Source: Kosmotogales bacterium (GTDB lineage: Bacteria; Thermotogota; Thermotogae; Petrotogales; Kosmotogaceae). Taken from it: 39,099 nt of DNA. Shown here piece after piece: positions 1-9,025 of the stretch. The stretch is from contig JASGMR010000011.1 of assembly GCA_030156385.1 (NCBI GenBank), positions 1 through 39,099 on the forward strand, written 5' to 3'. The position numbers were made by a program, and so were the translations under genes. The notes under the pieces were generated by a model. That model was not told where the DNA came from, did not search any database, and worked only from the letters and a program-made list of their open reading frames with translations. Positions within the stretch are counted from its first letter, which is position 1, and each line of letters begins with the position of its first letter.

Positions 1-1218
1 CAATAATTTACTTCTTTTATTCAACCAGTCACCCAAACTTTCATAATTCCCTTCAAAACTCAGTAATTGCGATTCCATATCAAATAAATTTTTTATCTCG
101 GAGAGAAAGAATTTTCCCTTGAGCTTCTTCGCATCTTTTTTTTCTAACTCAAGTAATGCCAATCTTGAAGGAGCAGGCTTTTTGTAATCTTCTTCAGGAT
201 ATTCCGATTTACTTCTGTTAAACGATGATCTCACCCAATTCTCCGGCAATATAGTGTTTCTCTTTTTTGCATTAGATCTTTTCAGCTTCAAATCTTTATT
301 CAGATAATTTAAAACCTCATCTTTGCTTCTTTTTTCATAAAGCAAGTTCTTAAATTCCTCTTCCCCCATAAGAGATAAGGAATAAAAACCCACTATTTCA
401 CTGTTAAAAAATTTCAATGATACTCCCTTTAAATTTCCTGAAGTGATATCCACTGAGAAAATTTCCTGATTTTCCCTGACTTTTTTTCTGTTTTCAAATC
501 TCTCATCGTTTTCTATTATTTGCTCTACAATGCTGTTCGTTTCTTTTTTATCAACTTGCTGTATCTTTTTATCCTTAATAATAACTACTCTGTCACACAG
601 ATTCACAGTTTTATCTATGTCGTTCATAGAAATAATTATTGAACACCCTAATTTATTCATTCTTTTCAAAATTTTCAGATATATTGAATCTTCATTTGCA
701 AAATCAAAAATCTGAGGACAATCGACCACGAATACCTCAGGATTTTTTGACAGTTCTCTGGCCAGGGCAACGACAAATCTGTCCTCGGGATTCAAATCTC
801 TTGCAAATATTTTCGGATCGATATTTGAATTCAATTCCTTCAATATTTTCACGGCTTCATCAACCATAGATTTTCTATTCAGAAAACCCGCTCTGGTTTT
901 TTCCCTTCCAAAAAAAATGTTTTCAAATACTGTCAAAGATCCTATCAATCCAAGGTTATCTTTTAATATGTTTATTCCTTTCCTTTCCAATTGAATATTT
1001 TTTACATGGTCGAGTGGTTCCCCATTTAATTTTATTTTCCCCTCGTCATAATCATATAAACCGCCTATTATACTTAAAAGAGTGCTTTTTCCGGATTTTT
1101 TTCTTCCGGCCACTCCTAGAATCTCTCCCTTCTTTATTTCTAAATTCATATCTTTTAAAATATATCTGTTGTCAAATCTTTTAGTTATTCCTTCAAGTTC
1201 AAGTATATTTTCACTCAT
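1..1218 (-). CDS. Degenerate RbsA/MglA-type tandem ABC ATPase (3' end beyond window)
   Basis: Translated by hand from the ATG at 1218; about 406 codons are open and run off the left edge. Residues 1-235 align with the first ATPase half of sugar/nucleoside importers (RbsA, MglA) and residues 240-406 with the second. Walker A is intact (GRKKSGKST, about residues 37-45). The signature region reads LNPEDRFVVALAREL instead of LSxGxxQxVxIAxAL, Walker B ends VVDCPQ instead of LDEPT, and the switch histidine is replaced (IIISMND for IIISHxx). The second half has no Walker A (GFYSLSLMGEEE) and a decayed signature (LLSFEGNYESLGDWL). ATP may bind but efficient hydrolysis is unlikely. It starts 10 bp after the M6 protease stop with GGAG upstream, so the two are cotranscribed. 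The reading frame is open throughout, so this is a divergent gene rather than an obvious pseudogene. Partner permeases would lie left of the window. Confidence 0.8.
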   Translation of the reverse strand, partial: MSENILELEGITKRFDNRYILKDMNLEIKKGEILGVAGRKKSGKSTLLSIIGGLYDYDEGKIKLNGEPLDHVKNIQLERKGINILKDNLGLIGSLTVFENIFFGREKTRAGFLNRKSMVDEAVKILKELNSNIDPKIFARDLNPEDRFVVALARELSKNPEVFVVDCPQIFDFANEDSIYLKILKRMNKLGCSIIISMNDIDKTVNLCDRVVIIKDKKIQQVDKKETNSIVEQIIENDERFENRKKVRENQEIFSVDITSGNLKGVSLKFFNSEIVGFYSLSLMGEEEFKNLLYEKRSKDEVLNYLNKDLKLKRSNAKKRNTILPENWVRSSFNRSKSEYPEEDYKKPAPSRLALLELEKKDAKKLKGKFFLSEIKNLFDMESQLLSFEGNYESLGDWLNKRSKLL

Positions 1219-1228
1219 TTTTTTCTCC

Positions 1229-3061
1229 TCAATACAATTCTCTGTTGAAAAAATCTGCCGGAATCGTCGACCAGATACTGAAATATCCGTTTTTTTCGTT
1301 CCATTTTTCTCCGGGTTTCTCATTCCAACCATATTCTTTCAAAAGAATCAGGTAATTTTCACTCACTCCATCCAATATTTTAATATAAGAAAAGGGATAA
1401 ATTTTTTTCTGTATATAAACTTTTTCACCAGTTTTCAAATGAATGGTTGCGGCCAGTGTAAAAGTGTAACCGGGAATTTTTTCGAAAACTATTATGATTT
1501 CATTTTCAATAATTTCGGTACTATATTCCACACTTTTTGGAAGAACTATCTCGGCTCTCTCGATATTTTTATACATTACAATACTAAAACTCTGTTCTTT
1601 GCCATATTGTAAGTAATTGGTTGAAACCTCCATAACAGATTTTTCTTCAGTAAAAAAATTCACTACATTTTCAATTACATTTATCCCGGATAATTGTGGT
1701 CCCTGTGTGTCATCATAAAAATTTGAATCCGGTGTTGTCCAGGTTAAAAATTCTTTGTTATCTGTAATTCCAGGGAAAGGATCTCCCGGCGAACCCCTGT
1801 CTCCTTCATCAGTATCGAGTGCATTATCACCATCCGCCTCTTCCACATCAACAGTTCTGTGAAATTCATCCATTTGATTTCCATCGTTATCTATATGGTA
1901 TACAATCATTCCACTTCCCGGCAAAGCCTTATCAAAGCCCCTCAACTGCCTGTTTTCCATCAAAAAATATTCATCAACGTTTTTATCATTCAAATACTTA
2001 TAAACAACTCCATCAATTTCATACTCGGGAAGGGTGAGTCTTATAGATGGATCAGAATCATTTATGATAATTGGATCCACCCATTTCAATCTTTCTTTGC
2101 TCCATGAAGAGAAGTGTGCAGGAGAATCTCCTGGTATTTCCGTACCATTCCAGCATCCAAAAGCCATATTTCCCCACTTTCCTATTCCGGATGACGAATA
2201 ATCGATATCATAGAGATCCGGAAGTCCTATTACATGTCCCATTTCATGTGTTAGAACACCTATTGAAGCCATTTTTATGGATTCATTAACTACCATGATC
2301 TCGGGTTGAATTGTATATTTATCAAGCGAAATCCCCTCGTCCGAAATAAACGTCTGAAAGTAAGAACTATGAGACCATATATCTTCCGGATTTTTTGAAT
2401 ATTCCTGTCCCTGCCCCTGATGAATAACGATTACGTTATCGACCTTCGAATCTCCATCATTATCATACATATCATAGGAAATTTCACCGTCATTCTGTAT
2501 TAAAACATTTCTGATGAAATCTGAAATATCATTTTTTGCCTGATATTTATCAAAATTCGAATTGTACCAACCATAAATATGAAAAATTATTTCAAACTTA
2601 CCATAAGAATTTTCATAAAAATAATCAACCGCACTGATAAGGTTTTCATTTATTTCTTCGGGATCAAAAGTAGATTCTGTTTCTTTAAAATTTATCAGAA
2701 TAACCGGATAATAAAACCTGCCCAGAAAGTTCCCTTTCGTGCTTTTTTCTCTTTGTATCGAATCATAAAAATGATATTCATATTTCCCTTTCCCATTAAA
2801 TTCATCGATCCCGGTTCTCTTTCCAGATTCAACAAGAACTTCATCCAAAAAATTGTAGTACTCCCAATATCCGGTATCATTATTCAAATATACCGGATAA
2901 TCATTATAAAAAACCATATGGTTGAATTCGTCGCCCGTCTGTGTTAAAAAAATTTTCGTCCCATCTGGTTGTACAAACTCCGATGACCCTTCATAGGATG
3001 GAACGGAATAAATTTTTATACTGATTAAAAATATAAAAATACAAAAAAAGAGCTTTTTCAC
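1229..3061 (-). CDS. Secreted M6-family (immune inhibitor A-like) zinc metalloprotease
   Basis: 610 residues from a GTG start. A signal peptide is clear (basic MKK, hydrophobic run to about residue 18). The M6 catalytic domain occupies about residues 110-430, with the zinc site HEMGHVIGLPDL (HExxH then an Asp, near residue 270) and the typical upstream text around VILINF and YFYENSYGKF. A segment rich in Asp and Gly (about 405-435, VDVEEADGDNALDTDEGD) looks like a calcium-binding loop. The remaining ~150 residues form a beta-rich C-terminal region that I do not recognise. Family members degrade extracellular proteins or act on envelope proteins. It is the first gene of a pair with the degenerate ABC ATPase downstream. 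The function as a protease is secure; the substrate is unknown. Confidence 0.88.
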   Translation of the reverse strand: MKKLFFCIFIFLISIKIYSVPSYEGSSEFVQPDGTKIFLTQTGDEFNHMVFYNDYPVYLNNDTGYWEYYNFLDEVLVESGKRTGIDEFNGKGKYEYHFYDSIQREKSTKGNFLGRFYYPVILINFKETESTFDPEEINENLISAVDYFYENSYGKFEIIFHIYGWYNSNFDKYQAKNDISDFIRNVLIQNDGEISYDMYDNDGDSKVDNVIVIHQGQGQEYSKNPEDIWSHSSYFQTFISDEGISLDKYTIQPEIMVVNESIKMASIGVLTHEMGHVIGLPDLYDIDYSSSGIGKWGNMAFGCWNGTEIPGDSPAHFSSWSKERLKWVDPIIINDSDPSIRLTLPEYEIDGVVYKYLNDKNVDEYFLMENRQLRGFDKALPGSGMIVYHIDNDGNQMDEFHRTVDVEEADGDNALDTDEGDRGSPGDPFPGITDNKEFLTWTTPDSNFYDDTQGPQLSGINVIENVVNFFTEEKSVMEVSTNYLQYGKEQSFSIVMYKNIERAEIVLPKSVEYSTEIIENEIIIVFEKIPGYTFTLAATIHLKTGEKVYIQKKIYPFSYIKILDGVSENYLILLKEYGWNEKPGEKWNEKNGYFSIWSTIPADFFNRELY

Positions 3062-3196
3062 TTATCAAATATCCTTATCCTTTATAAAGAGGAAATTCTG
3101 ATTAATCATCCCCCCGTTATCGAAAATTATGATTTTACATCGTCTGTACTTTGAATGAATTCATAATAAAATATATTTTCAAAATAATTTTTACCT

Positions 3197-3718
3197 TCAC
3201 CTCAAAAAATCAGTAAGTTCCAGCAGAAATTCTGTATCACTTATATATTCTATAAAATAGTAGAAAGCATCCATCTTGTTTTCATATATACAAAGAACCG
3301 ATATTAACTTACAAAACTCTTCTTTTGTTAAAGGATCAGGTAAGTATTCTATCGGAAAAACTTCCATTTCGATTTCCCTTGACATATTTATCGCTTCTTC
3401 GGTATTATCTATCCTGATATAGTTGAGAATTATTCCTATGTATGTCTCGGAAGAATCATCACAATTTCTGAAATGCATCAACGATGTGGCGAAATTATTC
3501 TGTAAAAAATGAACCCACCCTAATCCTCTGTGAGATAGAGATACATCCATCGTATTACTTGAATTATTAATAATAAATTCAAATATTTTTCCGGATAAAT
3601 CCAATTTTCCCTCTTTTAAATACCTATAGCCCGTGTTTAAATCATAATTTTTTTGAATACATCCGGTTAACAACAAGAAAATCATTAAAAATGTTGATAA
3701 AATATATATTTTTTTCAT
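3197..3718 (-). CDS. Small lipoprotein with TPR-like helices
   Basis: 173 residues. The N-terminus is a type II signal peptide with lipobox LLTGC (Cys at about residue 20), so the protein should be lipid-anchored on the outer face of the inner membrane or in the outer envelope. The rest is helical and rich in aromatic and acidic residues, with TPR-like spacing around GYRYLKEGKLDLSGKIFEF and GLGWVHFLQNNFATSLMHF. No enzyme motif is visible. It lies upstream of the M6 protease on the same strand with a 135-bp gap, so it may or may not be cotranscribed. The function is unknown; a scaffold or chaperone-like role for exported proteins is a guess from the TPR-like pattern. Confidence 0.65.
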   Translation of the reverse strand: MKKIYILSTFLMIFLLLTGCIQKNYDLNTGYRYLKEGKLDLSGKIFEFIINNSSNTMDVSLSHRGLGWVHFLQNNFATSLMHFRNCDDSSETYIGIILNYIRIDNTEEAINMSREIEMEVFPIEYLPDPLTKEEFCKLISVLCIYENKMDAFYYFIEYISDTEFLLELTDFLR

Positions 3719-3762
3719 AATCGTTTATGTGCACATAACAGTTCTGGAATTAACATTTATAC

Positions 3763-3791
3763 TTGATTTTATCATATTATGATGATATAAT
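3763..3791 (+). promoter_or_regulatory. Sigma70-type promoter of tRNA-Arg
   Basis: TTGATT (3763-3768), 17-bp spacer, TATAAT (3786-3791). The predicted start is a few bases before the tRNA 5' end at 3805. Confidence 0.75.
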
Positions 3792-3804
3792 TTTCTAGTT
3801 TTTT

Positions 3805-3879
3805 GTCCCCATAGTTCAACGGATAGAACAGCGGATTCCTAATCCGCAGATGAAGGTTCGATTCCTTCTGGGGATACCA
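3805..3879 (+). tRNA. tRNA-Arg (anticodon CCT)
   Basis: Folds as a cloverleaf: acceptor GTCCCCA with TGGGGAT (first pair G-U), anticodon stem GCGGA/TCCGC around loop TTCCTAA giving anticodon CCT, T-loop GGTTCGATTCC, discriminator A and an encoded CCA (3877-3879). It decodes AGG. Confidence 0.95.
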
Positions 3880-3880
3880 G

Positions 3881-3909
3881 AGGATGGGAAAGAACCCATC
3901 CTTTTTTTA
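3881..3909 (+). terminator. Rho-independent terminator after tRNA-Arg
   Basis: Perfect 8-bp stem AGGATGGG/CCCATCCT with a 6-nt loop, followed by a run of seven T. It starts one base after the tRNA CCA. Confidence 0.9.
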
Positions 3910-3998
3910 TTTTCCTCAAAAAAAAGACTTTAATATATCTAATCAGTTTTAAAGACTTAATTTGGCATCTTAATGATTATAAAAGCAAATAAATGTAC

Positions 3999-4027
3999 TT
4001 GTACTATATTTCACTATGTTTTAAAAT
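3999..4027 (+). promoter_or_regulatory. Candidate sigma70 promoter of the glutamate dehydrogenase gene
   Basis: TTGTAC (3999-4004), 17-bp spacer, TAAAAT (4022-4027), about 42 bp before the start codon. I see no structured leader in the interval. Confidence 0.55.
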
Positions 4028-4068
4028 CAATGTGTAGCTTAAAGAAATATACCTAAGGAGGGTTCGTA

Positions 4069-5319
4069 TTGGCTATTAATCTTTTTGAAAATGCACTAAA
4101 ACAGTTTAATAAAGCTGCCGGTGTTATGAATCTTGATACAGGTTTGAGAAAAATTCTTTCCCATCCTCAGAGAGAATTAACCGTTAATTTTCCTGTAAGA
4201 ATGGATGATGGCTCGACAGAAGTGTTTACAGGATATAGAGTACAGCATAGTTTTGCAAGAGGGCCTGCAAAGGGTGGTATAAGATATCACCAGAATGTTA
4301 CTCTCGATGAAGTGAAGGCTCTTGCTTTTTGGATGACCTGGAAATGTGCCGTTGTAGGTATTCCATATGGTGGAGGTAAAGGAGGAGTGACTGTTGATCC
4401 TTCTAAACTTTCCATGGGAGAACTCGAAAGATTATCCAGAAGATTTTTTTCCGAGATTCAGATAATTATCGGAGAAGATAAAGATATTCCCGCGCCTGAT
4501 GTTAACACAAATGCCCAAATAATGGCCTGGTTTATGGATACATATTCAATGAATATGGGTCATTCCGTATTGGGTATCGTTACCGGTAAACCTTTGGAAA
4601 TCGGAGGTTCCCTGGGAAGACCAGAGGCAACAGGAAGAGGTGTCAGAGTAGTTGCTGAAGAAGCAGCCAACTATATTGGAATGGATCCTTCCAAAGCTAC
4701 TTATGCCGTTCAGGGATTTGGTAATGTTGGTTCGTACGCTGCCAAAATAATAAATGATGAAGTTGGCGGAAAAATAATCGCTGTAAGCGATGTTTCAGGT
4801 GCAATATATAACCCTGAAGGGCTCTGTATAGACGACGTTATTAAATACAAAGATGGAAACAAGGGATTAATTGAAGGTTATCCAAAAGCAGAAAAGATAT
4901 CCAATGAAGATCTTCTCTCCCTGGATGTTGATATTCTTATACCGGCAGCATTAGAAAACGCAATCACTGTAGAAAACGCAAATGATGTTAAGGCAAAGAT
5001 CATCGTTGAAGGTGCAAACGGACCTGTAACTCCAGAAGCCGAAGAAATTCTCCTTGGAAAATCTTGCTTCCTGGTTCCTGATTTTCTGGCAAATGCCGGC
5101 GGAGTAACGGTTTCCTATTTTGAATGGGTTCAGGGTTTACAGCATTATTTCTGGAGACTTGAAGATGTCAGAACCGCTCTTCACAGAATAATGAAAGATG
5201 CTTTTTCTTCCGTTGCTAAAACCAAGAGTAAATATGAGACAGATATGAGAACTGCAGCTTATGTGGATGCGATTGAAAAGGTTGCAACCGCTACAAAATT
5301 GAGAGGAATTTATCCATGA
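4069..5319 (+). CDS. gdhA: Glutamate dehydrogenase (Glu/Leu/Phe/Val family)
   Basis: 416 residues, the standard length of the hexameric enzyme. It catalyses reversible oxidative deamination of glutamate to 2-oxoglutarate and ammonia with NAD(P), linking carbon and nitrogen metabolism in the cytoplasm. Visible motifs: substrate site KGGIRYH (68-74), glycine-rich loop GGGKGG (101-106, catalytic Lys104), PAPDVNTNAQ (141-150) and the Rossmann fingerprint GFGNVG (216-221). The C-terminus RGIYP matches the Thermotoga enzyme as I remember it. The TTG start at 4069 is chosen because AAGGAGGG lies 6 bp before it. The gene is monocistronic, between a promoter at ~4000 and a strong terminator. I cannot tell coenzyme preference (NAD or NADP) by eye. 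Confidence 0.96.
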   Translation: MAINLFENALKQFNKAAGVMNLDTGLRKILSHPQRELTVNFPVRMDDGSTEVFTGYRVQHSFARGPAKGGIRYHQNVTLDEVKALAFWMTWKCAVVGIPYGGGKGGVTVDPSKLSMGELERLSRRFFSEIQIIIGEDKDIPAPDVNTNAQIMAWFMDTYSMNMGHSVLGIVTGKPLEIGGSLGRPEATGRGVRVVAEEAANYIGMDPSKATYAVQGFGNVGSYAAKIINDEVGGKIIAVSDVSGAIYNPEGLCIDDVIKYKDGNKGLIEGYPKAEKISNEDLLSLDVDILIPAALENAITVENANDVKAKIIVEGANGPVTPEAEEILLGKSCFLVPDFLANAGGVTVSYFEWVQGLQHYFWRLEDVRTALHRIMKDAFSSVAKTKSKYETDMRTAAYVDAIEKVATATKLRGIYP

Positions 5320-5322
5320 TAG

Positions 5323-5350
5323 AAAAGGGGCCTTTAAGGCCCCTTTTTTT
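5323..5350. terminator. Bidirectional terminator between gdhA and the PPP phosphatase gene
   Basis: Near-perfect palindrome AAAAGGGGCCTT-T-AAGGCCCCTTTT with T-runs on both strands. It can end gdhA (plus) and the eight-gene minus-strand operon, whose last stop codon sits at its edge. Confidence 0.9.
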
Positions 5351-5963
5351 ATGATTGAAATATTTCATAATCATCCGTCCTAAATGCAGTCAATTTTCCC
5401 CTGAAAACACAGCCGGTGTCTATTCCTATTTTATATTCAGTCATAAATGGATTTAAAAAAGGAGTATGTCCAAAAACAACCTTTTTGTTGAAAAGAGGAT
5501 TTTCGGAATTCAAAAATTCTGATCTTATCCATAACAGATCTTCCATTTTTTGTTTTTCCAAACGTATATTAGGTCTGACTCCCGCATGAACAAAAACAAA
5601 ATCATTTTTTTTATAATACATTTTAGTTTCATTAAAGAAATCAATATGACCGGCCGGAACATTCTCAATCGCGTTTCCATAACTCTCCATCGTGGACTCA
5701 TAACCGTTTAAAAGCCAATCAGAACCTTTATAGTCATTCATTATATAATCAAGAAGCATCTGCTCGTGATTTCCACGAATAAAAATACATTTATAATAAC
5801 TTCTGATTTTTATAAGAAAATCGACAACTCCCTTTGGATCGGGTCCTCTATCTATATAATCACCTATAAATATCAATTCATCTTTTTTTTCCAACCGAAG
5901 CTTCTGAATTAATATGATTAATTCTTCCAGACATCCATGAATATCACCTATCGCATAGGTCAA
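5349..5963 (-). CDS. PPP-family metallophosphatase (Ser/Thr phosphatase or Ap4A hydrolase-like)
   Basis: 204 residues with all signature blocks of the calcineurin-like PPP family: GDIHG (6-10), GDYIDRG (34-40), GNHE (64-67), then FVHAG and VFGHTP supplying the later metal-binding histidines. It should hold a dinuclear metal centre. Bacterial relatives of this size include PrpE/ApaH-like symmetrical Ap4A hydrolases and PrpA/B-type protein phosphatases; the sequence alone does not decide. The start is TTG at 5963, one base after the stop of the upstream gene with GAGG upstream. It is the last gene of an eight-gene minus-strand run ending at the bidirectional terminator. Confidence 0.85.
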   Translation of the reverse strand: MTYAIGDIHGCLEELIILIQKLRLEKKDELIFIGDYIDRGPDPKGVVDFLIKIRSYYKCIFIRGNHEQMLLDYIMNDYKGSDWLLNGYESTMESYGNAIENVPAGHIDFFNETKMYYKKNDFVFVHAGVRPNIRLEKQKMEDLLWIRSEFLNSENPLFNKKVVFGHTPFLNPFMTEYKIGIDTGCVFRGKLTAFRTDDYEIFQS

Positions 5964-5964
5964 G

Positions 5965-6618
5965 TTAAAATATCATCCTCATTATAAAGAACCATATATA
6001 AGAAACTATCAAGCCTGCGACAGGGCTGATAACCCACTCTTTTTTATTATCGGCAACCCACTCTTTTTTACTTTTTCCGGAGAAAATCAAAGAGAAAATC
6101 AACCTGTAAAGAAGTGCAACTACAACGGTTATAATTACAAATTCGATCTTCTGAGCAAAAACAAAAATGAATAATGCCAATCTTTCAGAAATACCTACCG
6201 AATCACTTTTAACGGGATCTATTATTTTAAATCTTCTGATAAAATAAGTAACTCCCACAGTGGCAAGTATCATTCCAACCAAGTACCATGAAAATTCAGG
6301 CGAAATAAAAGAAGTCAGAAACATACTGGTTGAAACGAGTGATAAAACTATGTAAAAAGCCAGAGCAGAAATTTCCAGAATCGGATTTTTATATCTTTTC
6401 CTCAATAAATCAATCGCAATATTGAATCCTATCGCGAGCACGAAAAGAAAGATTCCCAATCCGCTTTTAAAAACCACATCAAAGGTAAATGCGAGATAAA
6501 ATATAAAAACCCATACAAAATGGAACAACATTCTGTTCTTTTTCATTTTATCTAATTTATAATTGTTCACAAACGTGTGATCACTCACAAGATATCCCAA
6601 CAAAAAATGCAAAGTCAT
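5965..6618 (-). CDS. DUF3307-like polytopic membrane protein
   Basis: 217 residues with about six to seven hydrophobic segments. The N-terminus (LLGYLVSDHTFVNNYKLDKMKKNRMLFH) has the layout of DUF3307: hydrophobic start, a conserved Asp followed by Lys-rich text, then a His before the next helix. DUF3307 proteins have no established function. The start ATG at 6618 is preceded by AGGAGG, 10 bp after the RND exporter gene, so translation is probably coupled. Family membership is my reading of the pattern; a profile search would settle it. Confidence 0.6.
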   Translation of the reverse strand: MTLHFLLGYLVSDHTFVNNYKLDKMKKNRMLFHFVWVFIFYLAFTFDVVFKSGLGIFLFVLAIGFNIAIDLLRKRYKNPILEISALAFYIVLSLVSTSMFLTSFISPEFSWYLVGMILATVGVTYFIRRFKIIDPVKSDSVGISERLALFIFVFAQKIEFVIITVVVALLYRLIFSLIFSGKSKKEWVADNKKEWVISPVAGLIVSYIWFFIMRMIF

Positions 6619-6628
6619 TTTTTTCCTC

Positions 6629-9022
6629 CTATTTTTCTTTTCTCCATGGTAACACGGGAACTATAAATATTGCAACAATCCAGGCTAGAAATACCCCAAA
6701 AGCTAAGCTCAGGCCAAAACTCTTCAGTAGCTTTCCCTCTGCAAATCCAAAACTTATAAACGCAACGATGGAAGTGAGGGATGACATTGTAACCGATTTG
6801 ATAGTCTTCGATAATTCCAGAGTGTTTCCTTTTGAAGAAGCGTGTACCATATGTATTATTCCATCCACACCTATTCCTATGATCAGTGGTGCCGTCAATA
6901 CGGTAATAAATGTGACATCTATTCCTGTGAGATACATAAAACCAAACATAGAGATCAATATTAAGATCATCATCACTAAAACTTTCAGACTGTCAAAAAT
7001 TGCTTTTCTCTCAAGCCAGACTATGAAAAATATTGTTATCAAGGCTATTACAGATATAGGTAAAGCTTGTTTTCTGATCATATTCATTAAATAATAAAAT
7101 ATTTTTGGATAGCCTATGGCCTTCCCATAAAGATCTTCTGTGCTTTCAAAAAATATTTTATTAAAATTATTTGAAAATAAATCTGAAGTAGGTTCTACAG
7201 ATATAACATAGTAAGATTTTCCATTTTCATCGGTGTAATACAAACTATCTTTTATGCTACTTGGAAGCCTTGATAAAATAAGATTTATAAGAGATTCGGT
7301 ATCTTTTATATTTTCAGCTTCATCCAACATTTCAATTATAAAATCATAATATTCTTCTTTCTTTAAAATGCCTTCAAGAAGAATCGATCCCTTTACCTTT
7401 TCAACGCTGTTGATTACTTCTCTAAAATTCTTAACAAATCCCTCTTCACCGTCTTCTACAAAGTTCAGGGCCGATTGGATTTTTTTAATATTTTTATTAT
7501 TTTTCAAATAATCGGTCATCTCCAAAAGTTCATCGTAATCACTCGCAAGATATTTCACAACATCCGTTATATTTCCATTAAAGGCCTTTTCGATGAGCCT
7601 TGCCGTTTTTATGATTTCTGAATCCTCTGATATCAGGCCCGGAGGAGTGTAAGAAAAATCAGAAATATTTAAAAATCCAAAAAAACTGAGAAATAACAAA
7701 CCGCTTAAAATAATGGTTCCCGATATTATTCCTATCTTTTTTAATCCTTTGGCCACCATGTATATGCCACTGTCCAATTTATGAATTCTGGCCTTTCCGC
7801 CTTGTTTTGAAATTGTTTTTATAGATACCGCAGGTAAAAAAAGATACATTACGGAAAAAAACACACTTATGCCTATGGATGTCAAAATACCCATTTCTTT
7901 CAAAGCGGGGGATTTTACTATCAAAAGTATAATGAACACAATCACTGTGGTTGACATACTCACAATCAAAGGCTTTGTTACTTTCTTATATGTTCTGAAA
8001 ATTATTTTCTTTTCGTCTTCCGTGTTCTTTGCTTCATCCATCATCCTCGTCATTATATGAATTCCATAATCTATGCCAAGTCCGAGTGTAATAGCGTTTA
8101 AAAAAGTGGTCACTATGTTAAGGGAACCGAAGATCAAATAAGAAATTCCAAGGGTGATAAACATCGAAATCGAAAGACTTAAAAAAAGATAAAGAGTGAT
8201 CTTAAAGCTGGAGTAAGCTAAAAACACTATCGCTGCTATTCCCAACAGAGATATGAGCGTTGTGAGAAGAAAATCTTTATTAGCCTGCATATGAGATTCG
8301 TTAGAAGCAACGTGATCTCCCACCAATCCATACTCTATCCCGGTACCATTAAGCAACGAATTCAACCATTGCCTTATCGCAGGAATGGCCACATCTGTAT
8401 ATCCTATATCCGTGTTTTTCCCCGTTAAACTGAACCCCATTACCAAGATCAAAGGCATGTCATCTGATGTTTCATCGGGCATCTGAATATAATTTTTATA
8501 GCTGTCTATATTTTCTTCTTTGGTAAAAATGTCTTCAAAATTTTCGAGCCTGGAAAAATCACTGACGATATATCTTATGGCATTAAAATCATAATTCGTC
8601 AATGTCATATAATTGCTCTCCAGCTCCATCTTATTCATACTCAGATCATTCAAATCGCTAGAATCAACCATTATCAAACCTAATGGACCAAGATCCGTTA
8701 AATAATCAAATTTTGAAAAACCTGTAATGTATTTGTTTTCGTTTCGATTTTCAAAAATGGTCTTCGCGGCATCTAAAAGCTTTTCTCTGTCTTCGGGGGT
8801 CTTTTCGTAACTCTTCAATACAATATAACTGTATTCGCTTTCCTCCCCGGAACTGAATTTAAGGTACTCTTCAACTACAGGATCATCGGAAGGTAAAACT
8901 TCCAGAAAATTTGAATCCACACTCAAATTTGTAGATAAATAGAATCCTAAAATCCCTAAAAAAACAAAGAAAACTATTAGTGGATACCTATAACGATAAA
9001 CAATTTCTGATAATTTTTCCAT
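6629..9022 (-). CDS. RND superfamily exporter, MMPL/HpnN type
   Basis: 797 residues. The layout is that of a two-repeat RND permease: TM1 (about 12-33), a large extracytoplasmic domain (34-245), a five-helix bundle (250-405), a second single TM (about 430-450), a second external domain (455-650) and a final bundle (655-790). Intramembrane acidic motifs GIDYGIH (316-322) and GVDGIIH (718-724) sit in equivalent positions of the two halves, as in the proton-relay helix. Such proteins export lipids, hopanoids or other hydrophobic molecules by proton motive force. It follows the Yip1-like gene by 3 bp. The substrate is unknown; the neighbouring CtpA protease and membrane proteins point to an envelope role. 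Confidence 0.88.
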   Translation of the reverse strand: MEKLSEIVYRYRYPLIVFFVFLGILGFYLSTNLSVDSNFLEVLPSDDPVVEEYLKFSSGEESEYSYIVLKSYEKTPEDREKLLDAAKTIFENRNENKYITGFSKFDYLTDLGPLGLIMVDSSDLNDLSMNKMELESNYMTLTNYDFNAIRYIVSDFSRLENFEDIFTKEENIDSYKNYIQMPDETSDDMPLILVMGFSLTGKNTDIGYTDVAIPAIRQWLNSLLNGTGIEYGLVGDHVASNESHMQANKDFLLTTLISLLGIAAIVFLAYSSFKITLYLFLSLSISMFITLGISYLIFGSLNIVTTFLNAITLGLGIDYGIHIMTRMMDEAKNTEDEKKIIFRTYKKVTKPLIVSMSTTVIVFIILLIVKSPALKEMGILTSIGISVFFSVMYLFLPAVSIKTISKQGGKARIHKLDSGIYMVAKGLKKIGIISGTIILSGLLFLSFFGFLNISDFSYTPPGLISEDSEIIKTARLIEKAFNGNITDVVKYLASDYDELLEMTDYLKNNKNIKKIQSALNFVEDGEEGFVKNFREVINSVEKVKGSILLEGILKKEEYYDFIIEMLDEAENIKDTESLINLILSRLPSSIKDSLYYTDENGKSYYVISVEPTSDLFSNNFNKIFFESTEDLYGKAIGYPKIFYYLMNMIRKQALPISVIALITIFFIVWLERKAIFDSLKVLVMMILILISMFGFMYLTGIDVTFITVLTAPLIIGIGVDGIIHMVHASSKGNTLELSKTIKSVTMSSLTSIVAFISFGFAEGKLLKSFGLSLAFGVFLAWIVAIFIVPVLPWRKEK

Positions 9023-9025
9023 AAA

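Noticed and set aside
1082-1612. 176-codon plus-strand reading frame over the ABC ATPase/M6 protease junction
   Set aside because: It is antisense to two genes with clear motifs, has low-complexity Phe/Ser-rich text and no ribosome site.
3910-4068. Riboswitch in the gdhA leader
   Set aside because: The leader from the predicted promoter is ~35 nt and shows no stem with conserved core.
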